Assembly (NCBI RefSeq): GCF_000231055.2
Contig: NZ_CM001466.1
Coordinates: 450,866-514,865, forward strand
DNA from: Saccharomonospora azurea NA-128
Lineage (GTDB): Bacteria; Actinomycetota; Actinomycetes; Mycobacteriales; Pseudonocardiaceae
Reading direction: 5' to 3'
DNA: 64,000 nucleotides
Shown: positions 8,421 to 17,689 of the stretch, one piece after another
Numbering within the stretch: the first letter of the stretch is position 1
Layout: every line of letters begins with the position of its first letter
Notes under the pieces: model-generated
What the model was told of the DNA's origin: nothing
Database searches by the model: none
The model's input: only the letters and a program-made list of their open reading frames with translations
Made by a program: the position numbers and the translations under genes

Positions 8421-10787
8421 TTGTGCACCGGCACGATCGAGAAAGCCTTGGGCCGGCTGGACGGGGTCGAAACGGTGGCGGTGAGCCTGACCCACGAGCA
8501 GGCCCTGGTCGACTACGACCCAGCCATTGTCGAGCCTGAGCGGATCTTGGGCACGCTGCGCGATATCGGTTATGAGCTGTACGACCCGCGTAAGCTGCGC
8601 CCCTTCGAAGACGAGGAGCGTGATCTGGTCCGCGAAGGCCGCCGGTTGTTGGCCGCGATCGCCGCATCGTTGGCGGCGATCGGGTTGATCGCCGAGGTCA
8701 CCGGTATCTGGTCGGTGCTGGTGCCGTTGAGCGTGATCGTGCTGATGGTGCCGCTGTCGTATGCACTGCTGCGCCCTGCCGGTACGGTCAAGGCCCTATT
8801 CGGGGCGACCGGGATCGTGGCGCCAGGGGTGGCGGCTTTAGCGGCCCGCGCCACCGGGGTGCTAGGGCCGCCTGTGGTCGGTTGGGTGGCCGGGGCACTG
8901 GCCGTCGGGGTCGTGGTCGGGGTGGCTGCGCACATCCTGCGGATGGCCTATCAGTCCGCGCGGCGCGGGATGCTCAACCAGCACGTGCTGCTGGAGATCG
9001 GCGCGTTCGCCGGCATCGCCGGCGGGATCATCGGGCTGACCGGGATATTGCCGGGCTATCCCACGGCGGCGTTCTTCGCTGTGTCGGTGCTGGTGGCCAA
9101 CTACCACATCTTCTCGGAGTGGCTGTCGCTGCTGGTCAAGACCCGCTCCAGCCAGTCGATCAAGAAGCTGCTGGACCTACAGCCCGACCTGGCCCGCCTG
9201 GTCACCGACGACGGCAGCGAGTCGGAGGTGCCCGTCGAGCAGGTTGAGGTGGGTCAGCTGGTGCGGGTGCGGCCCGGCGAGCGCATCCCGCTGGACGGGC
9301 GCATCCGCTCCGGGTACTCGGCCATCGACTTCTCCCTGGTTACCGGGGAACCAGTGCCTGTCGAGCGCGGAGTGGGCGAGGAGGTCGTGGGTGGGGCGAT
9401 CAACGGCACCGGCAGCCTGCTGATCGAGGTCACCGCCACCGGGGCGGAAGGATTCCTGGCCCAGGTGGTACGTCACGTGGAGGACGCCCGGGCGCTCAAG
9501 CCCGGCATCCTGCACCTGGTCGACAAAGTGCTGCGCGTCTACACCCCCACCGTGCTCACCGTCTCCGCGATCGCTCTCCTGGGTTGGCTGGGCGCTAGCT
9601 GGGCGATCTCGGGGCAGCCGGATGTGCACCGGGCCGTGTTCGCCGCACTCGGGGTGCTGGTGATGGGCTACCCGTGCGCGGTGGGGATCGCCGCGCCGCT
9701 GGCGATCGTGCGCGGTACCGGGCACGCCGCCGACCGGGGCATCATCATGCGCACCGGCGAAGCGTTCCAGACCTTCCGGCTGGTGCGCCGCGTCGTGCTG
9801 GACAAGACCGGCACCCTCACCCAAGGCCGCCCCACCGTGCGCGCTGTCGAAGCCGCCGACGGCGACACCGCCGGGCTGCTGGCGCTGGCCGCCGCGGCCG
9901 AGCACCACTCCGAGCACCCCTTGGCCCGCGCCGTGGTCAGTGCCGCCGAGGACGCCGGCGTGACGGTGGGCCAGGCGCACGACTTCGAGTCGATGACCGG
10001 CTCCGGGGTGCGCGCCACCGTCGACGGCCAGCACGTCCTGGTGGGCCGCCCAGGACTGCTCACCGACATCGGCGTGGACCTGACCGGAATGTCGGACTGG
10101 ATCACCGCGCAGGAAGCCACCGGGCACACCGTCATCGTGGTGGCCGCCGACCACGTGCTGCGGGGTGCGCTCGCACTCGGCGACCAGCTGCGGCCCGACG
10201 CCGCCGAAGCTGTGGCGGCCATGCGTCAAGCGGGGATGGACCCGGTGTTGGTCACCGGCGACAACGAGCGCGCCGCACGCCACGTCGCCGACCAACTCGG
10301 CATCACCGAGATCCACGCCGGGGTGCGCCCGGAGGGCAAGGCCGCAATTGTGCGCGAGCTACAGGCCGACGGCACCCGGGTGGCCATGGTCGGCGATGGC
10401 ATCAACGACGCACCCGCCCTGATGCAGGCCGACGTGGGCCTGGCCGCCGGCGGCGGCACCGACATCGCCGTGGAATCCGCCGACATCGTGCTCCTGCGCG
10501 AAGACGTCCACGCGGTGCTCGACGCCCGGGAGATCAGTACCCGCGCCTACGGGCGCACCCGGGCCAACGTGGGCTTGGCCTTCACCTTCAACGGCCTGGG
10601 CATCCCGCTGGCTTCCACCGGGCTGATCTCCCCGGTGTGGGCCATGATCGCCATGGCCGCCTCGGTGACCACGATCTTCCTCAACTCCTTCGGCACCCGC
10701 CCCTCCCTGCTGATCAACGCCATCGCCAGCGTCGGCCGCACTCGAGGCGCAGCAGGCCAGCAGTCCCCCGAACCGGCGGTGCCCTGA
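8421..10787 (+). CDS. P1B heavy-metal-translocating ATPase, 3' part of a transposon-split gene
   Basis: 788 codons from TTG 8421; the frame is open back to 8374, where GLHCSLC, the N-terminal metal-binding motif, is encoded just before 8421. Visible P-type blocks: an A-domain VTGEPVPVE, the transmembrane metal site GYPCAVG (Tyr-Pro-Cys instead of Ser-Pro-Cys), phosphorylation site DKTGTLT (about residue 461 from 8421), SEHPLARA, and hinge [10 protein letters not shown]. About 8 membrane helices. It would export Cu(I) or another soft metal delivered by the neighbouring chaperone. Only the first 19 codons lie beyond the transposon, so a shortened protein from an internal start is conceivable but would lack operon promoter and full HMA domain. 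Confidence 0.9.
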   Translation: MCTGTIEKALGRLDGVETVAVSLTHEQALVDYDPAIVEPERILGTLRDIGYELYDPRKLRPFEDEERDLVREGRRLLAAIAASLAAIGLIAEVTGIWSVLVPLSVIVLMVPLSYALLRPAGTVKALFGATGIVAPGVAALAARATGVLGPPVVGWVAGALAVGVVVGVAAHILRMAYQSARRGMLNQHVLLEIGAFAGIAGGIIGLTGILPGYPTAAFFAVSVLVANYHIFSEWLSLLVKTRSSQSIKKLLDLQPDLARLVTDDGSESEVPVEQVEVGQLVRVRPGERIPLDGRIRSGYSAIDFSLVTGEPVPVERGVGEEVVGGAINGTGSLLIEVTATGAEGFLAQVVRHVEDARALKPGILHLVDKVLRVYTPTVLTVSAIALLGWLGASWAISGQPDVHRAVFAALGVLVMGYPCAVGIAAPLAIVRGTGHAADRGIIMRTGEAFQTFRLVRRVVLDKTGTLTQGRPTVRAVEAADGDTAGLLALAAAAEHHSEHPLARAVVSAAEDAGVTVGQAHDFESMTGSGVRATVDGQHVLVGRPGLLTDIGVDLTGMSDWITAQEATGHTVIVVAADHVLRGALALGDQLRPDAAEAVAAMRQAGMDPVLVTGDNERAARHVADQLGITEIHAGVRPEGKAAIVRELQADGTRVAMVGDGINDAPALMQADVGLAAGGGTDIAVESADIVLLREDVHAVLDAREISTRAYGRTRANVGLAFTFNGLGIPLASTGLISPVWAMIAMAASVTTIFLNSFGTRPSLLINAIASVGRTRGAAGQQSPEPAVP

Positions 10788-10825
10788 CCGGCCACGACAA
10801 CACCAGATCTCTCCTGACATCACCC

Positions 10826-10863
10826 GCTGCCGGCGCGCAGGGATCGACCTGCGCGCCAGCAGC
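10826..10863 (+). terminator. stem-loop terminator after the metal ATPase gene
   Basis: GCTGCCGGCGCGCAGG and CCTGCGCGCCAGCAGC form a 16-bp stem with one mismatch around a 6-base loop, 38 bases after the ATPase stop. No long T-run follows, as usual in high-GC actinomycetes. The remaining 250 bases before the next gene show nothing recognisable. Confidence 0.65.
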
Positions 10864-11117
10864 GGAAGACCTTGTCCAGAAACTCTCCGCCCAAGGAAAA
10901 GACGTGTCTGATCCACTGACAAGGCCCGCCGCACCGCGGGGGATGCTGGCGCTGCTGACTGCTGCCGCATTTGTGATTTGCGCGCAGAAGTGAACCAGCG
11001 GGTCGCGCGGCATCGACCGATCGTAAAGGGAGCCAGACTTTCTAACGACGCAGAGGCTGGGGCGAGTGCTTAGCAGCTTAGACATCTGGTCGGCCCCAAG
11101 ATGGTCGGGTCTCGTGC

Positions 11118-12200
11118 GTGCTGCCTGTGATGTCAGATCGAGGTGGCATAGTCGTTCCCGTGCCTCACATCATGCGGCAGGACACCAGCCGCGTTTCCGA
11201 TCTCGACCTTGGTTTGGCGACGTATGCCGACTCAGTGCACCAACTGATCGCAGGGCTCGCTGAGGATGAGATGCCGGATGTCGAGGTCGATCTCCTCTGG
11301 ACCCCGGACTTCGTCGCAACCACGCAGGAGATCCTCGATGTAGCCCGAGTAGATGGCGGGCAAACAGTCACGTACGGGGCTGATCGACTCGGCGGGACGG
11401 CCGTGGCCAAAAACATCGCACAGAGCGCGGACTCGTCCCGGGTAACGATCGTTGTGAACCACAACGTGCTCAGCACCGCGGTTGATGAGCAGACCACCGC
11501 GCACTCGATCTTCGTGTTGGCACACGAACTCACCCACCCGCTGATCAACCGCATGCGTGCCGATTCGGGTGTGCTCGATGACGTGCCGTTCCCCTCAGAA
11601 ACTCCAACGGAATTGGCCAGGAGCATCACACGTACGGCAACCGATGAGTACCGCGCGGACCGAATCGCGAGCATCATTCTCGGCCACTTCGCTTCTGCCG
11701 AACAGGATGGCGAACGGGTTCGGCTCCACCAGGGACACATATGGGCTGGTGTCGAGGACTACCGTGAGCAACTCGCACAGGTCCTGGACTCGCATATTCA
11801 CCCTGGCTGGCCTGACCTTGTCCAGAGCTATCGGGAATGCCGGACGAGCCTCGACGCCCTGTGGAGGCAAGTGGTTACGGAGACCGACCAGGTCTTCACC
11901 CTCCTCGCCCACGCGCAAGCCTGCGAGGACGCTTCCCAAACTGGTGGGCCCTTCGCGGGTCCGATGATGACCAGCAACCCAGGCGCCAGCCTTTACCTTG
12001 AACCTGCGTGGACACAAGTTCTGACCGCAGTGCACGACACATCCCTACTGCCCTCACGCGAAGACTTCGCCGCTGCGGATCTGGCCGTGGCCAGGTTTGG
12101 AGAGGTCGCGATCAAGTCGATATGGGAGGAGCTGGGTCTCACCTTCGATGAGTACGAAGACCGTTCGTACTACATACATGTGGCACAACCGATGCGGTAG
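11118..12200 (+). CDS. putative zinc metallopeptidase (HELTH zincin)
   Basis: Up to 360 residues. FVLAHELTHPLIN places a HExxH zinc motif at about residues 136-140 (His136, Glu137, His140), and TDEYRADRIAS about 37 residues later offers Glu177 as a third ligand, a gluzincin-like arrangement. No signal peptide or membrane helix, so it is probably cytoplasmic. It resembles stand-alone peptidases of the IrrE/ImmA kind only in general layout; I cannot assign a family. Start is uncertain: GTG 11118, ATG 11130, GTG 11160 or ATG 11172 are all possible, and an AGGTGG precedes the later ones. A regulated protease is one option. Confidence 0.6.
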   Translation: MLPVMSDRGGIVVPVPHIMRQDTSRVSDLDLGLATYADSVHQLIAGLAEDEMPDVEVDLLWTPDFVATTQEILDVARVDGGQTVTYGADRLGGTAVAKNIAQSADSSRVTIVVNHNVLSTAVDEQTTAHSIFVLAHELTHPLINRMRADSGVLDDVPFPSETPTELARSITRTATDEYRADRIASIILGHFASAEQDGERVRLHQGHIWAGVEDYREQLAQVLDSHIHPGWPDLVQSYRECRTSLDALWRQVVTETDQVFTLLAHAQACEDASQTGGPFAGPMMTSNPGASLYLEPAWTQVLTAVHDTSLLPSREDFAAADLAVARFGEVAIKSIWEELGLTFDEYEDRSYYIHVAQPMR

Positions 12201-12349
12201 GCAAGCACGCCGTTCGTGATCGACGGGTCACCAGGTGCGGGTGAGAGCTCACCAGGCTCAAGCCTCGGTTTACTTGCACCCGTGAGGTCACGGCTTCCAT
12301 TCAGTTCACCGAACCTGCGGCCGCCAGCTAATCCGGCCGGAATCGCTGT

Positions 12350-13090
12350 TCACAGCAAGCCGGAAACCGGGCACTGGGCGATGAGGGACGGCACCGTGGA
12401 GGTCGCGCGAACGTGGGCGGCGGCCGACGGTGCGACCCAGTCGAAGAGCTCCTCGATGTCGCGTAATCGGTCATGAAGACCGGAGGTTGTCGAGAAGACC
12501 GGCTCGTTGTGGGCGAGGCGATTGCGGAACTTGTTGATGCGGGCGACCCGCTCGTGGACTTCGCCGCGCGTGGGGGTGCCGTGGAAAGCACGCCGGAGCA
12601 TCGGCGTCCAGAACGTGGCGGTCCGGTCGCGGTCGGTGAGCTTGACCCAGAACCCGAACGTCGTGGCCGCGAGGACCTTGCCGTGGTTCGGGGTCGCGCC
12701 GAGGCCACGCTTCGCTGCGGTGAGCGCCGCCACGCTGCCTTTGTTCAGCTCGACCTGCTTGGTGACTGCCCGGCCATGGCCCTGTGTCCGGCGAAACAGG
12801 TCGCTGTCGGGATCGACCGACCAGTTCGGGAAGCGCTTGCTCAGCTCGCGGTCGTAGGCGTTACGTAGGGCTACCTCGAGGTGGCAGGTGTCGACCAGAG
12901 CTGCGGCTGCCAGCTGGCTATTCCAGCAGTAGAGCTCAAGCGCTAGGTCGCGGTCCTGGTTGCAGGCAGCCAGGTAGGTATTCAAGCGGGGAGCACTCAG
13001 CCATGATTGCAAGTCGGCCATGGAGAGCGTCGAACGTGCGCCTTGGGCGGTGGCGGCCATCACGGTGTTGGTTTGCTCCCCGGCTGTCAC
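12350..13090 (-). CDS. Abi-like (AbiD/F, Abi_2) HEPN-type protein
   Basis: 246 residues. HLEVALRNAYDRELSKRF and INKFRNRLAHNEPVF are the two conserved blocks of the Abi_2/AbiD-F family. The second holds R189-x4-H194, the HEPN ribonuclease signature. Family members act as abortive-infection toxins that cut RNA on phage attack; whether this one does is inference. It stands alone, with no adjacent antitoxin that I recognise, next to decayed small genes and mobile-element remains, which fits a defence-island position. It is convergent with the zincin gene. Confidence 0.75.
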   Translation of the reverse strand: MTAGEQTNTVMAATAQGARSTLSMADLQSWLSAPRLNTYLAACNQDRDLALELYCWNSQLAAAALVDTCHLEVALRNAYDRELSKRFPNWSVDPDSDLFRRTQGHGRAVTKQVELNKGSVAALTAAKRGLGATPNHGKVLAATTFGFWVKLTDRDRTATFWTPMLRRAFHGTPTRGEVHERVARINKFRNRLAHNEPVFSTTSGLHDRLRDIEELFDWVAPSAAAHVRATSTVPSLIAQCPVSGLL

Positions 13091-13173
13091 ATGCGTATCC
13101 TAGGGGCATCGCCCCGCGGCAACTGTCCTCTGGCGCGGCTCGAGAGAGCCGGGTTAGGCACCGCGGGGCTTAG

Positions 13174-13455
13174 TCATTTCTGCAGCCAGTTCGAACAGGG
13201 GCGCGAAGTGGCTTCGAGCTCGCTGGCCAGGTGGTCGCCGACGTCGACATCATTCTGTGCGGACGCTGCCGGTGTGACGTGATCGAGCACGTTCGCACCG
13301 AACCGCCGCGCTGACGTCGCGGGCCCGGCCGCGGCTGGTCGACGTACAGTGGCAGTCGCCAAGTCGACACCCACCCAAATCGATCCTGACAGGCGAACAG
13401 GAACCATCCCGATAGGCAGGATGGTCGACGAGCAGCCCGCCAAAGATCGGCCCAA
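13174..13455 (-). CDS. hypothetical ORF, possibly a remnant
   Basis: About 90 residues from TTG 13455 (an ATG at its residue 17 is also possible). The stretch from VGVDLATATVRR to NDVDVGDHLASELEATS has sensible protein composition, but no domain is recognised. It belongs to a group of small minus-strand frames (13174-14301), several of which look frameshifted. Confidence 0.25.
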   Translation of the reverse strand: MGRSLAGCSSTILPIGMVPVRLSGSIWVGVDLATATVRRPAAAGPATSARRFGANVLDHVTPAASAQNDVDVGDHLASELEATSRPCSNWLQK

Positions 13456-13479
13456 CTGCGCTTTCTCTGTTTCCGCAGT

Positions 13480-13767
13480 TCAAAGGCCTTCACTGTCCGG
13501 CATTCCTGGCAGACAGGCGGGCCAATTGGCATGGTTGAGCGGATGCTCGGAGCCGTGCCAGGTGAAGGTGAAACCGGCCTTAGCAAGCTCCTCACACGCC
13601 GCCAGAGCCTCCACGCCGATGCCGACGTCCGTGACCAGCGCGAGCGCCTAGCCCCGATGCGTCGCGGAACTTCCGCTAGTGATCTCTCGTGCCCGCTGAG
13701 CTGCGTGTTCGTCAGGTGCCCACAGCCAGGTCATGCGCGGGCTGGTGGAGACCTGTAACTCGGTCAT
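13480..13767 (-). pseudogene. hypothetical protein, frameshifted
   Basis: ATG 13767 opens MTELQVSTSPRMTWLWAPDE and stops after about 39 codons. In the next frame the reading resumes as ALVTDVGIGVEALAACEELA, then FTFTWHGSEHPLNHAN, to a stop at 13480. The two halves look like one protein of about 95 residues broken by a single shift near 13650. The start overlaps the upstream gene by ATGA. No family recognised. Confidence 0.4.
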
Positions 13768-14040
13768 GTCACCACCGTCGGCAACTGCCCGCCCAGCTCA
13801 GCGATAGCGTCGATGACCGTCCCACTCTGCTCCAGGTCTCCATCGACGGTCCAGCCGTAGTACGTATCGGTCGGCCATCGGGTGCACATCGGCCAGGATC
13901 GCGTCGACCAGAACGGTGAGATCTTCGTCGTTGTCCTCGGTGCCGCTGCTGCTGCCTTGCAGGCTCCACTCCGCGTGCCAGGACACGTAACTATCCTCGG
14001 GATCGTCGTCGCATACTGTCCGGAACAGCTCAATCTCCAC
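13764..14040 (-). pseudogene. hypothetical protein, frameshifted
   Basis: ATG 14040 begins MEIELFRTVCDDDPEDSYVS and reads to about VHPMADRY. A single shift near 13862 is then needed to continue as YGWTVDGDLEQSGTVIDAIA to the stop at 13764. Composition on both sides is acidic and protein-like. It overlaps the next small gene by 4 bases (ATGA), suggesting that both were an operon. No domain recognised; a sequencing error is possible. Confidence 0.4.
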
Positions 14041-14109
14041 TCCGCGTTTCGGAAGCCGCGGTCCGCTTTGGCTGCACGGCGTTCACGAGCGCGGCGAAAT
14101 TGACGGGAT

Positions 14110-14301
14110 TCAGTCACCCCAGGGGTATCGGCAACACGGTCCGCCTACTGGAGAACGCGAAGGGCAGCGCGAGGCGCGTTCCTCAAGCCTGCGGGGCTCG
14201 TCGAAGGAGATCGTCCATGCTTCGCCGAGCAGCGACTGCAGCTGCGCGTGCGCCTCGTGCACTATCCGCGTACGGGGCCGTGTTGTCTCGCTCATAGCCA
14301 T
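14110..14301 (-). CDS. hypothetical small protein
   Basis: About 62 residues starting MAMSETTRPRTRIVHEAHAQ and continuing LQSLLGEAWTISFDEPRRLE. The first 45 residues look like a helical protein; the tail is Pro/Arg/Ser-rich and may be out of frame. It lies upstream of the frameshifted 14040 gene on the same strand. No homologous family recognised. Confidence 0.3.
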   Translation of the reverse strand: MAMSETTRPRTRIVHEAHAQLQSLLGEAWTISFDEPRRLEERASRCPSRSPVGGPCCRYPWGD

Positions 14302-14470
14302 GGCAAGTTAAGTGATGAGGGGCGAACCCAGCCATTGAGTGATGCTGCTGGGCGTTCCGGTAGCGCACACAGACAACAACGTCAGCGCTGGTCACCTGCG
14401 CACGACCGGAAGTAGCCCCATGGTCTCTGACCGTACCTGTGAAAGCGCAAGAGTTGATTTTTGGCTTCCG

Positions 14471-14839
14471 CTACCGGAAAGCCTGATAGGGGAGGTCGGC
14501 CAGTACGGCACGCAGTTCACCGATGGTGCGTGCCTGAGTGGCTTCATTGCTGCGCTGCTCGAATTCGTCCAGTGTCAGCCGCCCGGCAGCGACATGCGTC
14601 TGCAGCGTTTCGATGACCTGTTGCCGATCGACATCCGCGGCACGTTGACTGTCGGGGACCGATGTCTCGCGAATCGGCTCGGCTGGGCGCGGTGGCGGGG
14701 TGAGACGATGCTGTGCAGCGGGTGCAAGCAGCCCCCGAGCAGCCCACATGCCACCAGCGACAAGGACCACTAGCGCCACCAGGCCAATAATCGCCCAGAT
14801 GAGTGTCCCGACCATCATACCGCCCATCATGCAACCCAT
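14471..14839 (-). CDS. membrane-anchored SHOCT/DUF1707-like protein
   Basis: 122 residues. The N-terminus MGCMMGGMMVG is methionine-rich, followed by one transmembrane helix (LIWAIIGLVALVVLVAGGMW), a Pro-rich linker, and a C-terminal helical pair GRLTLDEFEQRSNEATQART that matches the SHOCT/DUF1707 pattern. Such proteins are often small membrane-bound oligomerisation modules. The Met-rich start recalls copper-associated proteins and the similar gene at 41675, and fits the metal-resistance setting (inference). Confidence 0.65.
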   Translation of the reverse strand: MGCMMGGMMVGTLIWAIIGLVALVVLVAGGMWAARGLLAPAAQHRLTPPPRPAEPIRETSVPDSQRAADVDRQQVIETLQTHVAAGRLTLDEFEQRSNEATQARTIGELRAVLADLPYQAFR

Positions 14840-15061
14840 CGCGGCGACTGCCTTCCACCTGCATGCCGTTACCTAGGGCAACACGCCCTGAGCCCGAGGC
14901 TTCCTCGGTCAGCGTGCCTGCTAACCAGTATCCGCCTGCTCTTTGCCGGCTGCCGCTGGTGGAGCGCCAGCCGACGAGACGGACGCAAGGGCGTGTTAGC
15001 AGCGGGCCAAGGCCGTATCACATCCACGACCTTCCGTGGCGGTGCCCGGCCGGGCGTGGGT

Positions 15062-15127
15062 TCAGCAGCATTTGTAGCCGCAGGCCTCGGGCGGGCCGCC
15101 CGGGTCGTCGCAGCAGTAGGTCAGCAT
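15062..15127 (-). CDS. tiny Cys-rich peptide, metallothionein-like candidate
   Basis: 21 codons: MLTY followed by CCDDPGGPPEACGYKCC and a stop. Five of 21 residues are cysteine, arranged CC-x9-C-x3-CC, with acidic and Gly/Pro spacing, a composition suited to binding soft metals. A good GGAG lies 9 bases before the ATG, overlapping the end of the lspA-like gene (stop 15133-15135), so the two are probably cotranscribed. It is too short for standard gene calling. A role as a metal-binding peptide is inference from composition and context; chance ORF is the alternative. Confidence 0.45.
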   Translation of the reverse strand: MLTYCCDDPGGPPEACGYKCC

Positions 15128-15132
15128 CAGGA

Positions 15133-15540
15133 TCATCTCCTTTTCGGTGTGGATGCTGGTGTGGTGTGCAGCGCGGCGAGGATGAGTAGCGCGGCGCCGC
15201 CGATGATGAGCGCGTCGGCGAGGTTGAAGGTGGGCCACCAGCCGGTGTGTAGGTAGTCGGTGACCACGCCGTCGATGCCGCGGTCGGCGAGGTTGGCCAC
15301 GGCTCCGGCCAGCATGGTGGCCAGGCCGAGACGCGTGGCGAGGTTGGCGGTGGGGGCGGTCCGCCAGGCGAAGACCGCCAGCCCGGCGGTGATCAGTGCG
15401 GTGGCAGTGAGCACGATCCAGCTGGGCAGGGTGGCGCCGAGGCTGAAGGCGACGCCGGGGTTGTAGGCCAGGCGCAGCTGGAGCAGTCCGAGGTCGATGG
15501 AGTGGCCGTCGGCCAGCGCGTGGGTGGTCCAGGTTTTCAC
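15133..15540 (-). CDS. LspA-like signal peptidase II, N-terminally shortened
   Basis: 135 residues closely resembling the full lspA at 22335: NPGVAFSLG, then GAVANLADR (first catalytic Asp region) and WPTFNLADALI (second Asp) are all present. Both aspartates of the aspartyl peptidase are kept. The first transmembrane helix is missing: from GTG 15540 it begins MKTWTTHALADG, which aligns to about residue 33 of the other copy. Upstream an out-of-frame tail suggests a deletion or a frameshift. An IS110-type remnant lies just upstream. It may be inactive. Confidence 0.65.
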   Translation of the reverse strand: MKTWTTHALADGHSIDLGLLQLRLAYNPGVAFSLGATLPSWIVLTATALITAGLAVFAWRTAPTANLATRLGLATMLAGAVANLADRGIDGVVTDYLHTGWWPTFNLADALIIGGAALLILAALHTTPASTPKRR

Positions 15541-15903
15541 CGCGAGGTCACCGGGGTTTCGGTGCGGGTCACGCCGAGGCCCCCACCGGCGCGGGCCGTG
15601 CCGCCACAGGCGTGCCGCCGGGCAGTGTGGGTACGGCCTCGGGGAACAACGGAACAGCCATTAGCGCTAAGCGGAGCATCTACAGGCAAGATGATCTCCG
15701 GTGCTTGCCCGCCGGTCTGACTCGAAAAACAAGGGGCCTGTCGTGCCTTGTAAGCGATACGTCGACCGGTCGGGCGGGTGCCACCGGCGCGGCCGGTGGC
15801 GAGGATGTGGCCTGATAGGAGCCCGAGCGATCCCACTGTAGTTCTGCCCTCCATCGCAACCGGTTGTGCTGGCCGGAAGGTCATCGAGTTGCGAGGAGGA
15901 CAC

Positions 15904-16999
15904 GTGCCCGCTGGTGTGCAGGATGCCGACGTTGTCGTGACGGTGGGAGTCGACACGCATTCCGAGATCCATGTTGCGGCAGCACTGGACCAGTTCGGGC
16001 GTCTGCTGGGCACCACAATGGTCCCACCACCACCGCCGGCCATGACCAGCTCGTGTCCTGGGCGACCGGATTCGGCGTGCTGCACTGCTTCGGCTTGGAA
16101 GGCACCGGCTCCTACGGCGTCGGTCTGGCCCGCCATCTGCGGACGCAGAGCCTGGAGGTCATCGAGGTAGTCCGGCCGAACCGGCAAACCCGCCGGCGCG
16201 CTGGCAAGACCGACGCGGTTGATGCCGAAATCGCGGCCCGCGTGGTGCAATCCGGCACTGTGCTGGGTGAGCCGAAGACCGCCGACGGCTCGGTGGAGAT
16301 GATCCGCACGCTGCGGATCGCCCGCCGTTCTGCGATGAAGGCCCGCACACAGACTGCGAACCAGCTCCGCGCCGTGCTCGTCACCGCCCCTCAACAGCTG
16401 CGTGACCGTCTGCGGAAGCTGTCCATGGCGCAGCTGGTCGTCACCGCCGCGCGGATGCGACCGGGCGCGATCACCAGCCCGGAAGCAGCCTGCAAACTCG
16501 CGCTGAAGTCGCTGGCTACTCGGTATCAGCAGCTCAGCACGGAGATCGACGCTCTCGACGGCCAGATCGCAGAACTGGCCAAGCAGGCAGCCCCGGACCT
16601 CGTCGCGATCAAAGGCGTGGGCACCGACATCGCCGCCGCGCTGCTCGGGCCGCCGGAGAAAACCCCGAACGCCTGCGATCGGAAGGAGCATTCGCGCACC
16701 TCTGCGGCGTCTCACCGATCCCCGCATCCTCCGGCAAGACCAACCGCCACCGGCTCAACCGTGGCGGAAACAGGGACGTCAACCGGGCTCTGCATCTGTT
16801 CGCGATTGGTCGTCTGAGCAACGACGCCAGGACCCGCACCTACGCCGCTCGACGCACCTCAGAGGGCAAGTCCAAGCGGGAAATCATCCGGTGCCTCAAA
16901 CGCTACCTGGCGCGCGAAGTCTTCAAGGCTCTCACCAGCCATAACACCGCTCTAGCAAGCAAATCAAGGCCGCCGAACTACGAGCCGCTTGACGCATAG
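15904..16999 (+). pseudogene. IS110-family transposase, two frameshifts
   Basis: GTG 15904 follows GAGGAGGA and gives VVTVGVDTHSEIHVAAALDQ (DEDD transposase N-terminus). After a shift near 16020 the frame reads LEGTGSYGVGLARHL, then KTDAVDAEIAARVV and APDLVAIKGVGTDIAAALL. After a second shift near 16650 the C-terminus reads HLCGVSPIPASSGKTNRHRL, then GGNRDVNRALHLFAIGRLS and ARTRTYAARRTSEGKSKREI. Everything needed for IS110 is there but in three frames, so it is inactive. IS110 elements lack clear inverted repeats, so element ends cannot be set. Confidence 0.85.
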
Positions 17000-17148
17000 G
17001 GGCATCGATTAGCCGTGTCGGTGCTGGTCAGGGTGTCGTGGTAGCTGGTGGATGATCTGCTTGGCTGGTGGCCCGGTGTTGGCCTGCGGAGGTTGTTGGT
17101 GAGGATGTGCCCGTCACTGATCGTTTCGGGGGTGGGGTGGTGTCTGGG

Positions 17149-17470
17149 GTGTCCACGAGGTTCTTCTCTGATGAGGAGATCAGGCGGCTATGCACGTTGC
17201 CGTGGCTGGGTTTCGTTCCGGACGGCGTGGGCGCGTTGCGGTGCAGCTGGGTGTTCCGATCGCGGATCTGGCCGGGTACGGGGCGCAGAAGCAGACCCGT
17301 GCGGGCCGGACGGAGTGGAAGGATCTGGAGGAGTTCCTGCTCGCGCGTGTGGTCGAGCACGACGCGCCGAGCGTGTTGTTCCGGCTGGGGTACCCCTGCT
17401 ATTGCGTTGATCATCGCGCAACGCCGCCGTGGATGCCAAAGCATTCTGGTATCGGCGAGAGCGTGTGTTG
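17149..17470 (+). pseudogene. 5' remnant of a second Tn3-family transposase
   Basis: GTG 17149 starts VSTRFFSDEEIRRLCTLPW. After a frame change, QLGVPIADLAGYGAQKQTRA and FLLARVVEHDAPSVLFRL match the N-terminal DUF4158 region of Tn3 transposases. The sequence then dissolves, and the remaining 650 or more codons are absent. It is a different lineage from the tnpA at 5332-8270. The following 200 bases to the lnt gene contain nothing that I recognise. Confidence 0.55.
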
Positions 17471-17689
17471 AGGGTTCATGCGCTGAATCGTGTCCGCGAG
17501 GTGTTATCGCCTCCTTCGCAGCGCTCGAGGTGCGGGAACCCGCGGTCCACGGCAGTCTTCTCGTCCATAACCCTGTGCCCTGTGCTCGAGTACGAGCCGC
17601 CAGCATCGCCGGTGCCGCACGAGTCCGCCCGACTGTGTGCTCGCCGCAGCGGGGTCACCAGTCCGTCTATAAGTCATCACGTTTGTCTA

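Noticed and set aside
9177-10316. Long minus-strand open frame (about 380 codons) opposite the first P-type ATPase gene
   Set aside because: It is a GC-bias shadow of the conserved ATPase; its translation is His/Gly/Arg-rich without any domain.
13180-13200. GTTCGAAC as a possible tRNA T-loop
   Set aside because: No acceptor stem or anticodon arm can be folded around it.
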